From JAHBXL01 sp964409775 (lineage in GTDB: Bacteria; Planctomycetota; Phycisphaerae; Phycisphaerales; UBA1924), in contig CAYPEI010000006.1 of NCBI GenBank assembly GCA_964409775.1, positions 1 to 64,000 on the forward strand: a stretch of 64,000 nucleotides of DNA, written 5' to 3'. Below, in pieces: positions 43,839-52,906 of this stretch. A program made the translations under genes and the position numbers. Position 1 is the first letter of the stretch. Each line of letters begins with the position of its first letter. The notes under the pieces are model-generated. The model searched no databases. It worked only from the letters and a program-made list of their open reading frames with translations, and was not told where the DNA came from.

Positions 43839-45212
43839 TCAAGCCTTCCGGGCCGACGCCCGTTGCAACTCCGCACCCGCTTCGATCGCGAGTTTGGTGA
43901 GCCGCGATTTCGCCTGCTCGAACGCATCGACCTCGCGCGGATCCTGCACCAGCAACGACCGGATCGCGTCGTGGTACCGGATCGCAACATCCGCGGCGGC
44001 ACTGGATCCCTTCGCGTACGCGCCGATCTGCACCAGATCCTCCACCTTGCGATACTCCGCAAGCAGTCGGACGATCTGCCGCCGCGCGGCGATGTGCGCA
44101 GGCTCGCAGACATCATCGGCAACGCGTGAAACCGAGTCGAGCACATCGATGGCCGGAAAGTGGGCACGCTGCGCGAGGGCGCGGCTGAGCATGATGTGGC
44201 CGTCGAGGATGCCGCGCGCGGCATCGGCGACGGGTTCGGTCATGTCGTCGCCCTCGACAAGGATGGAATAGAGCCCGGTGACGGAACCCCCGCCGCGGAT
44301 CTCCTGCTTGCGATCGAGCACGCCGGCCCGTTCGAGCAGCCGGGCCATCGATGAGAAGACGCTGGGCGTGTACCCGCGCGTGGCGGGAGGCTCGCCGACC
44401 GACAGGCCGATCTGCCGTTTGGCGTGGGCGAATCGCGTGAGCGAGTCCATGATGAGCATGACGCTCGCACCCTGGTCGCGGAAATGCTCCGCGACGGAGC
44501 AGGCGACCAGCGCGGCCCGCACCCGGAGCATCGGCGACTCGTCGCTGGTTGCGCAGACCACGACGCTGCGTGAGAGGCCCTGTTCGCCGAGGTTATGCTC
44601 GACAAAGTCGCGCACTTCGCGACCGCGCTCGCCGATGAGCGCCACAACCGAGACGTCGGAAGCGCAGTTGCGGGCGACACAGCCCAGCAGGGTGGACTTG
44701 CCTACGCCGGGCCCCGCGAACACGCCCATCCTCTGCCCCCGACCGAGCGTGGTGAACAGGTCGATCGCGCGGACGCCGGTGGGCAACGGCTCGGTCACAC
44801 CCGCCCGCGTGAGCGGCGAGAGCGGCTCGGGATCCAGAGGCCTGGGCGCGAGGCCGCGCACCGGGCCCAGTCCGTCGATCGGCCGGCCCAGCCCGTCGAT
44901 GACCCGTCCGAGCAGGCCCGACCCGACGCCGACGGTCTGCTGCGCGTGCAGGCCGACAACCCGGTCGCCCGCCTTGATGCCCGATGGCGACCCGAGCATC
45001 ATCACGATTGCCCTCGGACCATCGAAGCCGATGACTTCGCCGAGCGACTGAGCGTCGTCGAGGCCGTGTCCGCCGACGCGAACCAGCGCGCCCACGGGGA
45101 TCGGCAGGTCCCGCACCAGGACCGTCAGCCCGCGCAGCGCATCGACGCGCCCGACAAAGCGGATGGGCTCGATCCGGCGAAGCGTCTGGATGGCGGGCTC
45201 GAGCGTGATCAT
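43839..45212 (-). CDS. fliI: Flagellar export ATPase FliI
   Basis: 457 residues from the ATG overlapping the fliH stop. F1-beta-like ATPase with Walker A GPGVGKSTLL, IGERGREVRDFVEHNL, Walker B VMLIMDSLTRFAHAKRQIGLSVGEPPATRGYTPSVFS, and a C-terminal helical domain. Drives unfolding and release of export substrates. Confidence 0.95.
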   Translation of the reverse strand: MITLEPAIQTLRRIEPIRFVGRVDALRGLTVLVRDLPIPVGALVRVGGHGLDDAQSLGEVIGFDGPRAIVMMLGSPSGIKAGDRVVGLHAQQTVGVGSGLLGRVIDGLGRPIDGLGPVRGLAPRPLDPEPLSPLTRAGVTEPLPTGVRAIDLFTTLGRGQRMGVFAGPGVGKSTLLGCVARNCASDVSVVALIGERGREVRDFVEHNLGEQGLSRSVVVCATSDESPMLRVRAALVACSVAEHFRDQGASVMLIMDSLTRFAHAKRQIGLSVGEPPATRGYTPSVFSSMARLLERAGVLDRKQEIRGGGSVTGLYSILVEGDDMTEPVADAARGILDGHIMLSRALAQRAHFPAIDVLDSVSRVADDVCEPAHIAARRQIVRLLAEYRKVEDLVQIGAYAKGSSAAADVAIRYHDAIRSLLVQDPREVDAFEQAKSRLTKLAIEAGAELQRASARKA

Positions 45213-45961
45213 GCGCCGCCCGCCGCATCGGTGCCGACGGAATCTCCCGGGAGGAGCGCCTCGACAATCCGCTGGAGTTGCGAATCGATCGACGCATCGA
45301 TCTCTCCACCACCGAGTTGATCCGCCGATCCGCCGCGGGTCATCGCGACACACGACCCCGGCGCAAGCGAGGCGTCGGTGTCGATCGTCGCGCCACGGAC
45401 GGCCTCGAAAGCCGCGAGCAGCCCGGGAAGAGATTCCCTGGCGACTTCGAGATCGGCCGGGTTCACGCGGATGACCAACTCGGTCGGACGTGTCACGGTC
45501 GCAAGCACCGCACGCATCTGCTCTTCGACGATGCGAGGATCAGACGCGACGGCTCGTTTGATCACCTTCTGAGCGATCATGGTGGCCAGCCGGAGCACAT
45601 CGACATGCGCTGCGCAGAGCATGGCGTCGCGCTGCGAAGCAAACTCTGCGAGCGCGACCGACCACGCTTTCTCGATCTGCTCGATCTGCGTGCGTCGCTC
45701 GGTGGTCGCCGAGGCGCGACCCTCTTCCTGTCCCTTGCGCCGGCCCTCCTCGAGCCCCCGGGCCATGCCCGCGGCCCGTCCCTCCTCCGCCGCACCGCTG
45801 ATGATCCGCTCCCGCTCGGCCCGGGCCTCGGCGATGATCTGGTCCGCTCGCGCGCGTGCGCTCTCGATGAGACGCTGCCCCTGCCGCGAGAGATCGCCCA
45901 GGTCCAGGACGATCGCGTCGCGGGCAAGGCTCTGCGCGTTGGAGTGCTTGATGAGGGCCAT
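45209..45961 (-). CDS. fliH: Flagellar assembly protein FliH
   Basis: 250 residues from the ATG at 45961. N-terminal coiled coil with GxxxG-like repeats (AGMARGLEEGRRKGQEEGRA), then the stator-like C-terminal domain (VDVLRLATMIAQKVIKRAV...VIRVNPADLEVARE). It regulates FliI. Couples to fliI by ATGA. Confidence 0.9.
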   Translation of the reverse strand: MALIKHSNAQSLARDAIVLDLGDLSRQGQRLIESARARADQIIAEARAERERIISGAAEEGRAAGMARGLEEGRRKGQEEGRASATTERRTQIEQIEKAWSVALAEFASQRDAMLCAAHVDVLRLATMIAQKVIKRAVASDPRIVEEQMRAVLATVTRPTELVIRVNPADLEVARESLPGLLAAFEAVRGATIDTDASLAPGSCVAMTRGGSADQLGGGEIDASIDSQLQRIVEALLPGDSVGTDAAGGA

Positions 45962-46043
45962 GAGTAGAACTGAAAGTCGAACGACACCTGCAATTGTGAG
46001 CGATCTTCCCACCTCGATCTCTCGCCCGCGACTTCACGCTTCG

Positions 46044-47084
46044 TCACACGATCAAATCGCTCTCCCCGCCGCGGCCGGCGATGATGATCTCGCCCGCATC
46101 CTCGAGTCTGCGGACGATGTCGACGATCCGCTGCTGGGCCTGCTCGACATCGCTGACGCGCACCGGGCCCATGTACTGCATGTCTTCCTTGATGAGCGTC
46201 GCCGCGCGCTCTGACATGTTCTTGAAGATCTTGTTCTGCAGGTCGGGCGATGCGGTCTTGAGGGCAAGGCCGAGTTCTTCGTTGTCGACCTCCTTGAGAA
46301 TCTGCTGAATGCCCTTGTCGTCGACCTTCAGGATGTCCTCGAACACGAACATCAGGCGGCGGATCTCCTCGACGAGTTCGGGGTCCTCCGCTTCGAGCCC
46401 CTCCATGACGGCCTTCTCCGTCGCGCGATCGGCGAGATTGAGAATCTCCGCGACGGTGTTGATGCCGCCCGCCTTCTCCATGCTCTGCATCAGCATGTTG
46501 GCGAGGCGGCTCTCCAGTCCCTTCTCGACTTCCTTGATCACCTCCGGATTGGTCTGCTCCATGTTGGCGATCCGCTTGATCACCTCGATCTGCTTCTGCA
46601 TGGGCAGGCCGGAGAGGATCTCGGCGGCCTTGTGGTGCGCCAGGTGGCACACGATCAGCGCGATCGTCTGCGGGTGCTCATCCTGGATGAACGTCAGCAG
46701 GTTCTCGCTCTCGGCCTTCTGCAGAAAGGCGAAGGGAGTCTTCTGGACCTGCGTCTGGATCTGCTGCAGCACGCGGTCGGCGGTGTTCTTGTCCAGGCAG
46801 TCCTTGAGGAGCGTCTTGGCATACTCCAAACCGCCCTCGCTGATGAACTGATTGGCGATCGTGAGGTTGTAGAACTCCTCGACGATCGCGGTGCTCAGTT
46901 CCTGCGGCACACGTCCGAGGCTGGCAAGTTCACGCGTCACCTCCTCGATCGCCTCGGGGGGGAGTTGCTTGAGCATGTTGCTGGCCACCGGAGGCTCCAG
47001 CGTCATGAGCAGCACAGCCGCCTTCGTGAGTCCGCTCAACTCCGAGGGATCGGTCGGGAGTTTTTCTCCGGGCTTCCTGGGCAT
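46044..47084 (-). CDS. fliG: Flagellar motor switch protein FliG
   Basis: 346 residues with all three domains: N-terminal (LTKAAVLLMTLEPPVASNMLKQL), middle with EHPQTIALIVCHLAHHKAAEILSGLP, and C-terminal torque domain (LMFVFEDILKVDDKGIQQILKEVDNEELGLALKTAS). Charged residues of the torque helix are present. Rotor component contacting the stator. Confidence 0.95.
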   Translation of the reverse strand: MPRKPGEKLPTDPSELSGLTKAAVLLMTLEPPVASNMLKQLPPEAIEEVTRELASLGRVPQELSTAIVEEFYNLTIANQFISEGGLEYAKTLLKDCLDKNTADRVLQQIQTQVQKTPFAFLQKAESENLLTFIQDEHPQTIALIVCHLAHHKAAEILSGLPMQKQIEVIKRIANMEQTNPEVIKEVEKGLESRLANMLMQSMEKAGGINTVAEILNLADRATEKAVMEGLEAEDPELVEEIRRLMFVFEDILKVDDKGIQQILKEVDNEELGLALKTASPDLQNKIFKNMSERAATLIKEDMQYMGPVRVSDVEQAQQRIVDIVRRLEDAGEIIIAGRGGESDLIV

Positions 47085-47087
47085 GGT

Positions 47088-48836
47088 TCACTGCTCCGGC
47101 GCCAGCCAGCGATTGAACACGCCGACCGCCGATTGCGGGTTCGACTTCACCAGTTCGGTGACCTCCTGCAGCATCTTCTGGCGCTTGAGTTGGTCGCTGT
47201 CGATCTCGATTCCCATCATGGGCGTTTCGCCCTCGTCGGCCTCGCCGACAAGGTCGCTGTCGGGCTCAAGCGCCGGCGGGATGCCCACGAGTTCCTCCGC
47301 GGTCGGCAGCGGCGCCGCACGCCCGGCCTTGCGCACGAGCATGAACATCATGCCGACCGAGAGCACCGCGAGCCCGCCGAGCACGGCCTGCTTGAACCAT
47401 CCGCTGGAGACCAGGGACGACACGCCCCCCATGCCGCCCGCCGCGCCCGCCGGCCCGCCCGATGCGCCGCCCGTGCCTCCCGGACCGACCGACGCGATCG
47501 CGACGGGGATCAGCGACACAACCACCTCGCCGGTTTCCAGCGCTGTGCCGGCCATGTCCGCCGTCTGGACCAGCGGCCGGACCATGTCTTCCAGACCCTT
47601 GGCGATCCGCCCGGTCCATTCGCTCTCAATCTCGGCTTCAGTTGGCGGTGCACCCGCCGTCCCCCCAGCGGCGCCCCCGCCCCCCGCCGCGCCGCCCGCG
47701 GCCTTCCGCTGACGCAGCACTTCCTCGACATAGCCGCGTGGAACGCTGACCGCGACGTTGATCTTCGTCGGACGCCCCCGCGGCATCTGCCGCGTCTCTG
47801 TGCGGCTGCCGATCTTGGCCATGTACCGTGTTTCAGTGGTCTCGTCGGTCGTATTCCCGCCCTCGCCACCGGCATACTCGATGTCCATCCCGACATTGCC
47901 ACCGAGACCGGGGGCCGCGGCCTTCGAGCCGCTGCTGGAGTTCGAGTTGGTCGTCCGCTCCTCGATGGGCACGGTGATCGTGCCCTCGCCCTTGGGAAGT
48001 GCTTTCTCGGTCCGAATGTCCGTGCGCGAGCCGTCCACGATGGCGTTCACCGAGACGACCACATCCGAGATGAAGCGGCCGAGGTGATCGACGATCTTGT
48101 CGCGTACACGTTCCTCCACAAGCGCTACCTGCTCCATGTATCCGTTGGCCGAGAACCCGTCCTCCTGGCCGGCGCGATAACTCCTGCGGTTCACCCCGTC
48201 GATGATGCTGATGCTCCTCGCGTCGAGCCCCGCCGTCGTGCCCGCGACGAGGTCCGCCAGCGCGTCAACCGTCGCCTGATTGAGTTTGGAACCCGCGGCG
48301 GGGAAAACGGTGACGGTCGCCACCGATTTCTTTGTCGGCGAGCCCAGACCGGCAGTCTCGGGTGCGGAGATGAAGACCTCGGCGCCGTCGATCCCCGGAA
48401 AGTTCCCGATGACCTTCGCCAGGTCGTTGCACAGCGCCGTGACGTACATCTGGTCCTGAACGGCCTTGGGCTTGAGCCAGTCCTGGTGCTCGACAAGGTT
48501 GTTCCGCCCGAGCAGCGCCTGACCGGGGATGACCTGCGCCTTGGCAAGCCGCGCCAACGCCGGGAACTTCCGCTCCGTAGCGACGATGACCTTCTTGCTC
48601 GAGTTGAACTCGTAGGGAATCCCCGCACCGTCGAGATACTCCGCGGCCTTGGCCTGGTCTTCGGGTGCGCCGGCGGGAATGAGTTCGACCATGGTGGCCT
48701 TCCCGGCGTACTGCGACACCAGGAACAGCGACATCAGCGCGATCACGCACACCGACCCGATCAGCAGTTTCTGCGACGGAGTCAGCCTCGAAAGTTGGGA
48801 GGTGATCAGCGAAAGGACCTTGCGGAACTGGTCCAT
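47088..48836 (-). CDS. fliF: Flagellar MS-ring protein FliF
   Basis: 582 residues from the ATG at 48836 (GGAGG nine bases upstream). Helix 1 (QKLLIGSVCVIALMSLFLVSQYAG), periplasmic ring-building domains (YEFNSSKKVIVATERKFPALARLAKAQVIPG), and helix 2 (AVLGGLAVLSVGMMFMLV) near residue 515 with a short cytoplasmic FliG-binding tail. Gly/Ala-rich inserts near 410 and 490. Confidence 0.94.
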   Translation of the reverse strand: MDQFRKVLSLITSQLSRLTPSQKLLIGSVCVIALMSLFLVSQYAGKATMVELIPAGAPEDQAKAAEYLDGAGIPYEFNSSKKVIVATERKFPALARLAKAQVIPGQALLGRNNLVEHQDWLKPKAVQDQMYVTALCNDLAKVIGNFPGIDGAEVFISAPETAGLGSPTKKSVATVTVFPAAGSKLNQATVDALADLVAGTTAGLDARSISIIDGVNRRSYRAGQEDGFSANGYMEQVALVEERVRDKIVDHLGRFISDVVVSVNAIVDGSRTDIRTEKALPKGEGTITVPIEERTTNSNSSSGSKAAAPGLGGNVGMDIEYAGGEGGNTTDETTETRYMAKIGSRTETRQMPRGRPTKINVAVSVPRGYVEEVLRQRKAAGGAAGGGGAAGGTAGAPPTEAEIESEWTGRIAKGLEDMVRPLVQTADMAGTALETGEVVVSLIPVAIASVGPGGTGGASGGPAGAAGGMGGVSSLVSSGWFKQAVLGGLAVLSVGMMFMLVRKAGRAAPLPTAEELVGIPPALEPDSDLVGEADEGETPMMGIEIDSDQLKRQKMLQEVTELVKSNPQSAVGVFNRWLAPEQ

Positions 48837-48873
48837 GTGGTGAGGCCTCCGGCCGGTGCGATCCATCGCCTTC

Positions 48874-48892
48874 CGCGGCGTTCCACGCCGCG
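48874..48892. other. GC-rich hairpin in the fliF leader
   Basis: CGCGGCG-TTCCA-CGCCGCG, seven perfect pairs, 38 bases before the fliF start. Probable leader hairpin. Confidence 0.4.
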
Positions 48893-48983
48893 ACCCCCGC
48901 TGTCGAAACGGCATCGGATCAACTGACCAGAGCCCTCGAAGCCGGGCCTACCTCTTTCGGATCGCGCTCGCTCTGCGCTCCAA

Positions 48984-49015
48984 TTGCGCAACAACGTGGC
49001 GCAGGAACTGCGCCA
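48984..49015. promoter_or_regulatory. Cluster of TGCGCA dyads upstream of fliF
   Basis: Palindrome TTGCGCAA (48984-48991), then TGGCGCA (48997-49003), GGAAC and TGCGCCA (49009-49015), the last two forming a perfect 7-base dyad. On the minus strand TGGCGCAGTTCCTGC (49015-49001) also resembles a -24/-12 sigma54 element. It lies in the 210-base fliE-fliF gap, one of the longest gaps in the flagellar run. Confidence 0.4.
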
Positions 49016-49046
49016 ATCCTGACCCCAAGGCTTCGTGGATGCGTCC

Positions 49047-49376
49047 TCACACCCGGAGTTGCTTGATTTCTTCGTAGGCCTGCGTGAGTTTGTTGCGAAC
49101 CGAGACCAGCATTTTGAAGGCGGTGTCCGCCTTCTGCGTGGCCAGGAGCACTCCCTCGACGTCCGCACGTTTCCCGGCATTGAGATCGTCGATGGCGTTC
49201 GTTGCCTCGGCCTGGAGTTTGTTGACCTGCTGGATGTTCTCCATGAGCAGGTCCTTGAACGACGGCGCGTTCGGATCGGGCCTGACGCCCCCCGCAGGTG
49301 CCGACTGCGGGCGTTGCAGCCCTGCGGCACTCCCCAGTCCGCCTGTCTGTCCGATGAGTCCGAGTGGATCCGCCAT
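49047..49376 (-). CDS. fliE: Flagellar hook-basal body protein FliE
   Basis: 109 residues. C-terminal FliE motif KADTAFKMLVSVRNKLTQAYEEIKQL and the central FKDLLMENIQQVNKLQAEA. Joins the MS ring to the rod. Confidence 0.93.
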   Translation of the reverse strand: MADPLGLIGQTGGLGSAAGLQRPQSAPAGGVRPDPNAPSFKDLLMENIQQVNKLQAEATNAIDDLNAGKRADVEGVLLATQKADTAFKMLVSVRNKLTQAYEEIKQLRV

Positions 49377-49399
49377 GACCCGATTCTCCCGTCAACTTC

Positions 49400-49813
49400 T
49401 CAAGCGATCAACCGCAGAGCCTGAGCCATGATGGCCTTGCTTGCTTCCGCCGCGGCCAGGTTGGCCTCGTAGGCCCGCATCGCGTCGTAGGCGTTCATCT
49501 GCTCAAACACCGGGTTGATGTTCGGATACTTCACATAGCCCGCCGCATCCGCGAGCGGATTGGACGGTTCGTGCCTCGTCTGGTACGTCCGGTCCTGTCC
49601 AATCGCGGCAACACGCACGCCGAGTTTCCGCCCGCTTTCAGACCGGGCGCCAGAAGCCCCCGGGGCCACAAACACTTCCCGCCGTGCGAAGGGAACGTTC
49701 CTCCCCAGCGTATCCGTAAACGTTGCGAAGTTCGCGATGTTGGCGGTGTACGCCTCAAGCCTCGTTCGCTGGGCGATCATGCCGCTGGTCGAGATGTCAA
49801 GAGCGCCGTACAC
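49400..49813 (-). CDS. flgC: Flagellar proximal rod protein FlgC
   Basis: 137 residues. N-terminal LDISTSGMIAQRTRLEAYTANIANFAT and C-terminal YVKYPNINPVFEQMNAYDAMRAYEANLAAAEASKAIMAQALRL are typical. Separated from fliE by 23 bases. Confidence 0.94.
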   Translation of the reverse strand: MYGALDISTSGMIAQRTRLEAYTANIANFATFTDTLGRNVPFARREVFVAPGASGARSESGRKLGVRVAAIGQDRTYQTRHEPSNPLADAAGYVKYPNINPVFEQMNAYDAMRAYEANLAAAEASKAIMAQALRLIA

Positions 49814-49843
49814 CGCTGCCTCCTTTGATCACCACACCAACGC

Positions 49844-50287
49844 CTAGACCCGCTCGGCGATGGCCACCCGGAGCAGGTCGTGCCGGGTCTTGAGCAAATC
49901 CGAGGCCACGCGGAACACAGCCATGTTCTCCGCCTGATCGGCCATGAGTTCTTCGATGCCGCGGTTGTTGCGGTCGTGGAAGAGGATGTTGCGCGACGAC
50001 CGTTGCGCGATGGGCGTCAAAGTCAGGGAACCGTCAGGCTCCTGCCGGAACTGCTCGGTCGGCCGGATCTCGAGGGGCCCGGAAGCGCCCGTCGAGGTCC
50101 GCCGCCGCTCGATGGCTTCGGCGAGGCTGCGTTGAAACCGAACCGGGTCCACTTCGGTCTGCTGGAAGTTCGGAGTGCTGATGTTGGCGATGTTGTGGGC
50201 GATTGTCCGCTGCCGGGCTCCGGCAAAGCGGACCATCGCCTCCAGCGTCGGGATCGCTCCGTCATTGGTCAGGTCGGTGATGCTCAT
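49844..50287 (-). CDS. flgB: Flagellar proximal rod protein FlgB
   Basis: 147 residues from the ATG at 50287. N-terminal LEAMVRFAGARQRTIAHNIANISTPNFQQ and C-terminal NRGIEELMADQAENMAVFRVASDLLKTRHDLLRVAI. First gene of the structural run. No clear Shine-Dalgarno, and a sigma54-like site lies very close upstream. Confidence 0.93.
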   Translation of the reverse strand: MSITDLTNDGAIPTLEAMVRFAGARQRTIAHNIANISTPNFQQTEVDPVRFQRSLAEAIERRRTSTGASGPLEIRPTEQFRQEPDGSLTLTPIAQRSSRNILFHDRNNRGIEELMADQAENMAVFRVASDLLKTRHDLLRVAIAERV

Positions 50288-50302
50288 GGCGATGATCGCC
50301 TC

Positions 50303-50317
50303 GCGAATGATGTGCCA
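50303..50317 (-). promoter_or_regulatory. Sigma54-like -24/-12 promoter upstream of flgB
   Basis: On the minus strand TGGCACATCATTCGC (50317-50303): TGGCAC is perfect and the -12 element TCGC matches three of four bases of TTGC, with the invariant GG and GC at correct spacing. The predicted start would lie only about 4 bases before the flgB ATG. The adjacent regulator gene encodes a sigma54 activator. Confidence 0.45.
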
Positions 50318-50405
50318 AGGGTCGGGCAGGTGATCCTCTGCCGAGTAGCCCCCTGCTCTCGAACCGGGGGCAACCGGCCGCTCCCGGGCTGGACGCGGAT
50401 GGCTC

Positions 50406-51866
50406 CTACAGCGTCTGCTCGACCAGTTGCTGTTGCTTCCACTTCTTGAGTTTGAGGCCAAGGGTGCGGACACCGATGCCCAGCGACTGCGCGGTGCGCT
50501 GGCGGTGACCGTTGAAGCGGGCCAGCGTCCGGATGATGGCGTCCCGCTCGATCTCCTCGAGTTGGCGGCCGTCGCATGCGATCAGCCCTGCTTCTCCTGC
50601 CTGGGACGGGATGCCCGGAACAGTCATCCCGGGAACCACCTTGACCTCCAGTCCGGCGGACGTCATCGCATCGGGCGCAAGCAGCCACGGCTCGATCATC
50701 GATCGCTCGATGACCTCGCCCTTGCACAACACGGCGGCACGCTCGCAGACATTCTGCACCTCGCGGACATTGCCCGGCCAGGTGTACGCCCGCAGGACCG
50801 CCATGGCGTCTTCGGAGATGCGTCGGGGCGGCTTGCCCTCGCGCTGCGCCGTGAGCGTGAGGAAGTGAGCGACCAGCGCAGGGACATCCTCAAGACGATC
50901 GCGAAGCGGCGGCAGATGAACCGGCAGCACGTTGAGTCGGAAGAAGAGATCCTGCCGGAACTCGCCGCGGGCCACGGACCGCGGCAGGTCGCGGTTGCTC
51001 GTCGCGATGACGCGGACATCGAGTCCGATCGTCATGCTGGACCCGACGCGCTCGAACGAGCGCTCCTGCAGCACCCGCAGGAGTTTGGCCTGGACCTTTG
51101 GAGTGATCTCGGAGATCTCGTCGAGCAGCAGCGTGCCGCGATCCGCAAGTTCGAAGCGGCCCTTCCGGAGCCGCTCGGCACCGGTAAAGGCGCCCCGCTC
51201 ATGCCCGAAGAGTTCGCTCTCCAGCAATGATTCGGACAGCGCGGCGCAGTTCACGGCCAGGAAGGGCTCAGTAGCGCGCTGGCTCATCTCGTGGACGGCC
51301 CGGGCGACCACCTCCTTGCCCGTCCCGGACTCGCCGCAGATGAGCACCGTGCCCTGCGACTCGGCGACGGCGAGCACCTGCTGCCGCACTCGCCGCATCG
51401 CGGGCGATTCGCCGATGAGCCGCGAAAGGCCGGTCGGCCCGCCGGTCGCCACGTTGCGCATTCCCTCGGCGCTGGTCCGGAGGACCGCGTTCTCGCGGGC
51501 CAGTCTGGCGTGATCGATCGCCCGCTTGATCGCGACGATCAGTTCATCGCCCTCGAACGGCTTGGTGATGTAGTCAAAGGCGCCGGACTTGATCGCCTGC
51601 ACCGCCGTATCGACCGCTCCGTAGGCGGTCATCACCACGAACGGGAGCGTGTCATCGATATCGCGCGCACGCTCCACTAGTTCGATGCCCGTCATGCCCG
51701 GCATGCGGAGGTCGGTGACCACCGCATCGGGCCGTCGGCGTGCAATCGTCTCCAGCGCCGCCGCAGCATCGGGCGCGCTGAGCACCTCGAACCCGGCCCG
51801 CTGGAGCGTGGCGCCCACGCTGTCCCGCAGCATTTCCTTGTCGTCAACAACCAGTACGGTGCTCAT
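50406..51866 (-). CDS. NtrC-family sigma54-dependent response regulator (FlrC/FleR-like)
   Basis: 486 residues. Receiver domain with acidic D8-D9 and phospho-acceptor D52 (VVTDLRMPGMTG); AAA+ domain with Walker A GESGTGKEVVAR, the sigma54-contact GAFTGA (HERGAFTGAERL), and R-finger region; Fis-type HTH at the C-terminus (DAIIRTLARFNGHRQRTAQSLGIGVRTL). With the adjacent kinase it resembles the FlrBC/FleSR system of flagellar class-III control. ATGA overlap with the kinase. Confidence 0.92.
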   Translation of the reverse strand: MSTVLVVDDKEMLRDSVGATLQRAGFEVLSAPDAAAALETIARRRPDAVVTDLRMPGMTGIELVERARDIDDTLPFVVMTAYGAVDTAVQAIKSGAFDYITKPFEGDELIVAIKRAIDHARLARENAVLRTSAEGMRNVATGGPTGLSRLIGESPAMRRVRQQVLAVAESQGTVLICGESGTGKEVVARAVHEMSQRATEPFLAVNCAALSESLLESELFGHERGAFTGAERLRKGRFELADRGTLLLDEISEITPKVQAKLLRVLQERSFERVGSSMTIGLDVRVIATSNRDLPRSVARGEFRQDLFFRLNVLPVHLPPLRDRLEDVPALVAHFLTLTAQREGKPPRRISEDAMAVLRAYTWPGNVREVQNVCERAAVLCKGEVIERSMIEPWLLAPDAMTSAGLEVKVVPGMTVPGIPSQAGEAGLIACDGRQLEEIERDAIIRTLARFNGHRQRTAQSLGIGVRTLGLKLKKWKQQQLVEQTL

Positions 51867-52906
51867 CGGACGTCCTCCATGACGCTTGTCTGCAAAGCCC
51901 TTGACCCCACAGCGATCCCGGCACGCACCTCCACCTTGGGCGGCGCATCATTCACAGGCCCGCCGTGTGCGCGTGCCTGGACCAACGGAAAGACCAGTTC
52001 GACCTCCGCTCCCGCCGCCGGAGTTTGGGCCCCGCTTTCCGAAACGGGGAGATTCCGCACGCGCGTCCTGCCGCCGTGCGCATCGACGATGCGGTGCACA
52101 ATCGCAAGGCCCAGACCGGTGCCCGTCGCCCGCGTCGTGAAGAACGGATTGAAGATCCGGTCCATGGCCTCCGGCGGAACTCCGGGGCCGGTGTCACGAA
52201 CGAAGATCGCGATGGTGTCGCCCCCTTCCGCCTGCCGCACGCCGACGCTCAGGAAATGTCCGCGAGACTCTCTCGCCGCGACATTTCCGGCATCGGGCAG
52301 CAGCATCGCCTCGACCGCGTTGCGTATGACATTCACCAGCGCGCGGTGCACCAGTTGCTCGTCGCACTCGACGACGACGGCATCGACCAGCGGATCGATC
52401 GGGGCCACACGGACCGGCGGACCGCCGCCGCGGGTGAGCCGTTCGTCGGCGAGCACCTCGTCGAGCGCACCCCGAAGCAGCGCACCGGCGGAGGCCCTTG
52501 TCGCCCGCACGGGCATCTCCCTCGCGAAGTTCAGAACGTCACACACCACCGCGTCCAGCCCCCTGACGGCCGAACCGATCTTCTCCGCCAGTTTTCGCTC
52601 TTCCGGCCTGCCCGCAAGGTCTTGCTCGAGCATCCGGGCGTACAGTCGGATCGAGCCGAGCGGGTTGCGGACCTCGTGAGCGATTCCCGCGGCCATCTCG
52701 CCCAGCGCGGCCAGCCGCCGCGAGCGCTCGAGTTGTTCGTTCGCCTCGCGCAGTTCATCCTTGAGCCGCGCGACTTCCGCGTGCAGCGACTCATGCGCCG
52801 ACTGCAGCCTCGCGGTTGCATCGTTGAATGCCGACAGCAGTTCTCCCAGTTCATGCGGGGGAATCGGCGGCTGGGCGCTTGTCTGGCTGAGGGTCGTTGC
52901 GTTCAT
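51863..52906 (-). CDS. Cytoplasmic sensor histidine kinase (FlrB/FleS-like)
   Basis: 347 residues without membrane helices. N-terminal coiled coil (about 20-70), H-box GIAHEVRNPLGSIRLYARML with His77, N-box VNVIRNAVEAML, G boxes FVRDTGPGVPPEAMDRIFNPFFTTRATGTGLGLAIVHRIV. No PAS domain evident. Coupled by ATGA to both flgN and the response regulator gene, so the pair presumably senses flagellar assembly state. Confidence 0.9.
   Translation of the reverse strand: MNATTLSQTSAQPPIPPHELGELLSAFNDATARLQSAHESLHAEVARLKDELREANEQLERSRRLAALGEMAAGIAHEVRNPLGSIRLYARMLEQDLAGRPEERKLAEKIGSAVRGLDAVVCDVLNFAREMPVRATRASAGALLRGALDEVLADERLTRGGGPPVRVAPIDPLVDAVVVECDEQLVHRALVNVIRNAVEAMLLPDAGNVAARESRGHFLSVGVRQAEGGDTIAIFVRDTGPGVPPEAMDRIFNPFFTTRATGTGLGLAIVHRIVDAHGGRTRVRNLPVSESGAQTPAAGAEVELVFPLVQARAHGGPVNDAPPKVEVRAGIAVGSRALQTSVMEDVR

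Noticed and set aside
46632..48926. Long plus-strand open frame opposite fliG and fliF
   Set aside because: Antisense shadow typical of high-GC genes; composition is Arg/His/Asp-rich with no domains, and the minus strand encodes clear FliG and FliF.
48997..49015. Treating the fliF upstream dyad as a definite sigma54 promoter
   Set aside because: Its perfect symmetry can by itself produce the GG-N10-GC spacing; kept only as a possibility within the dyad cluster.
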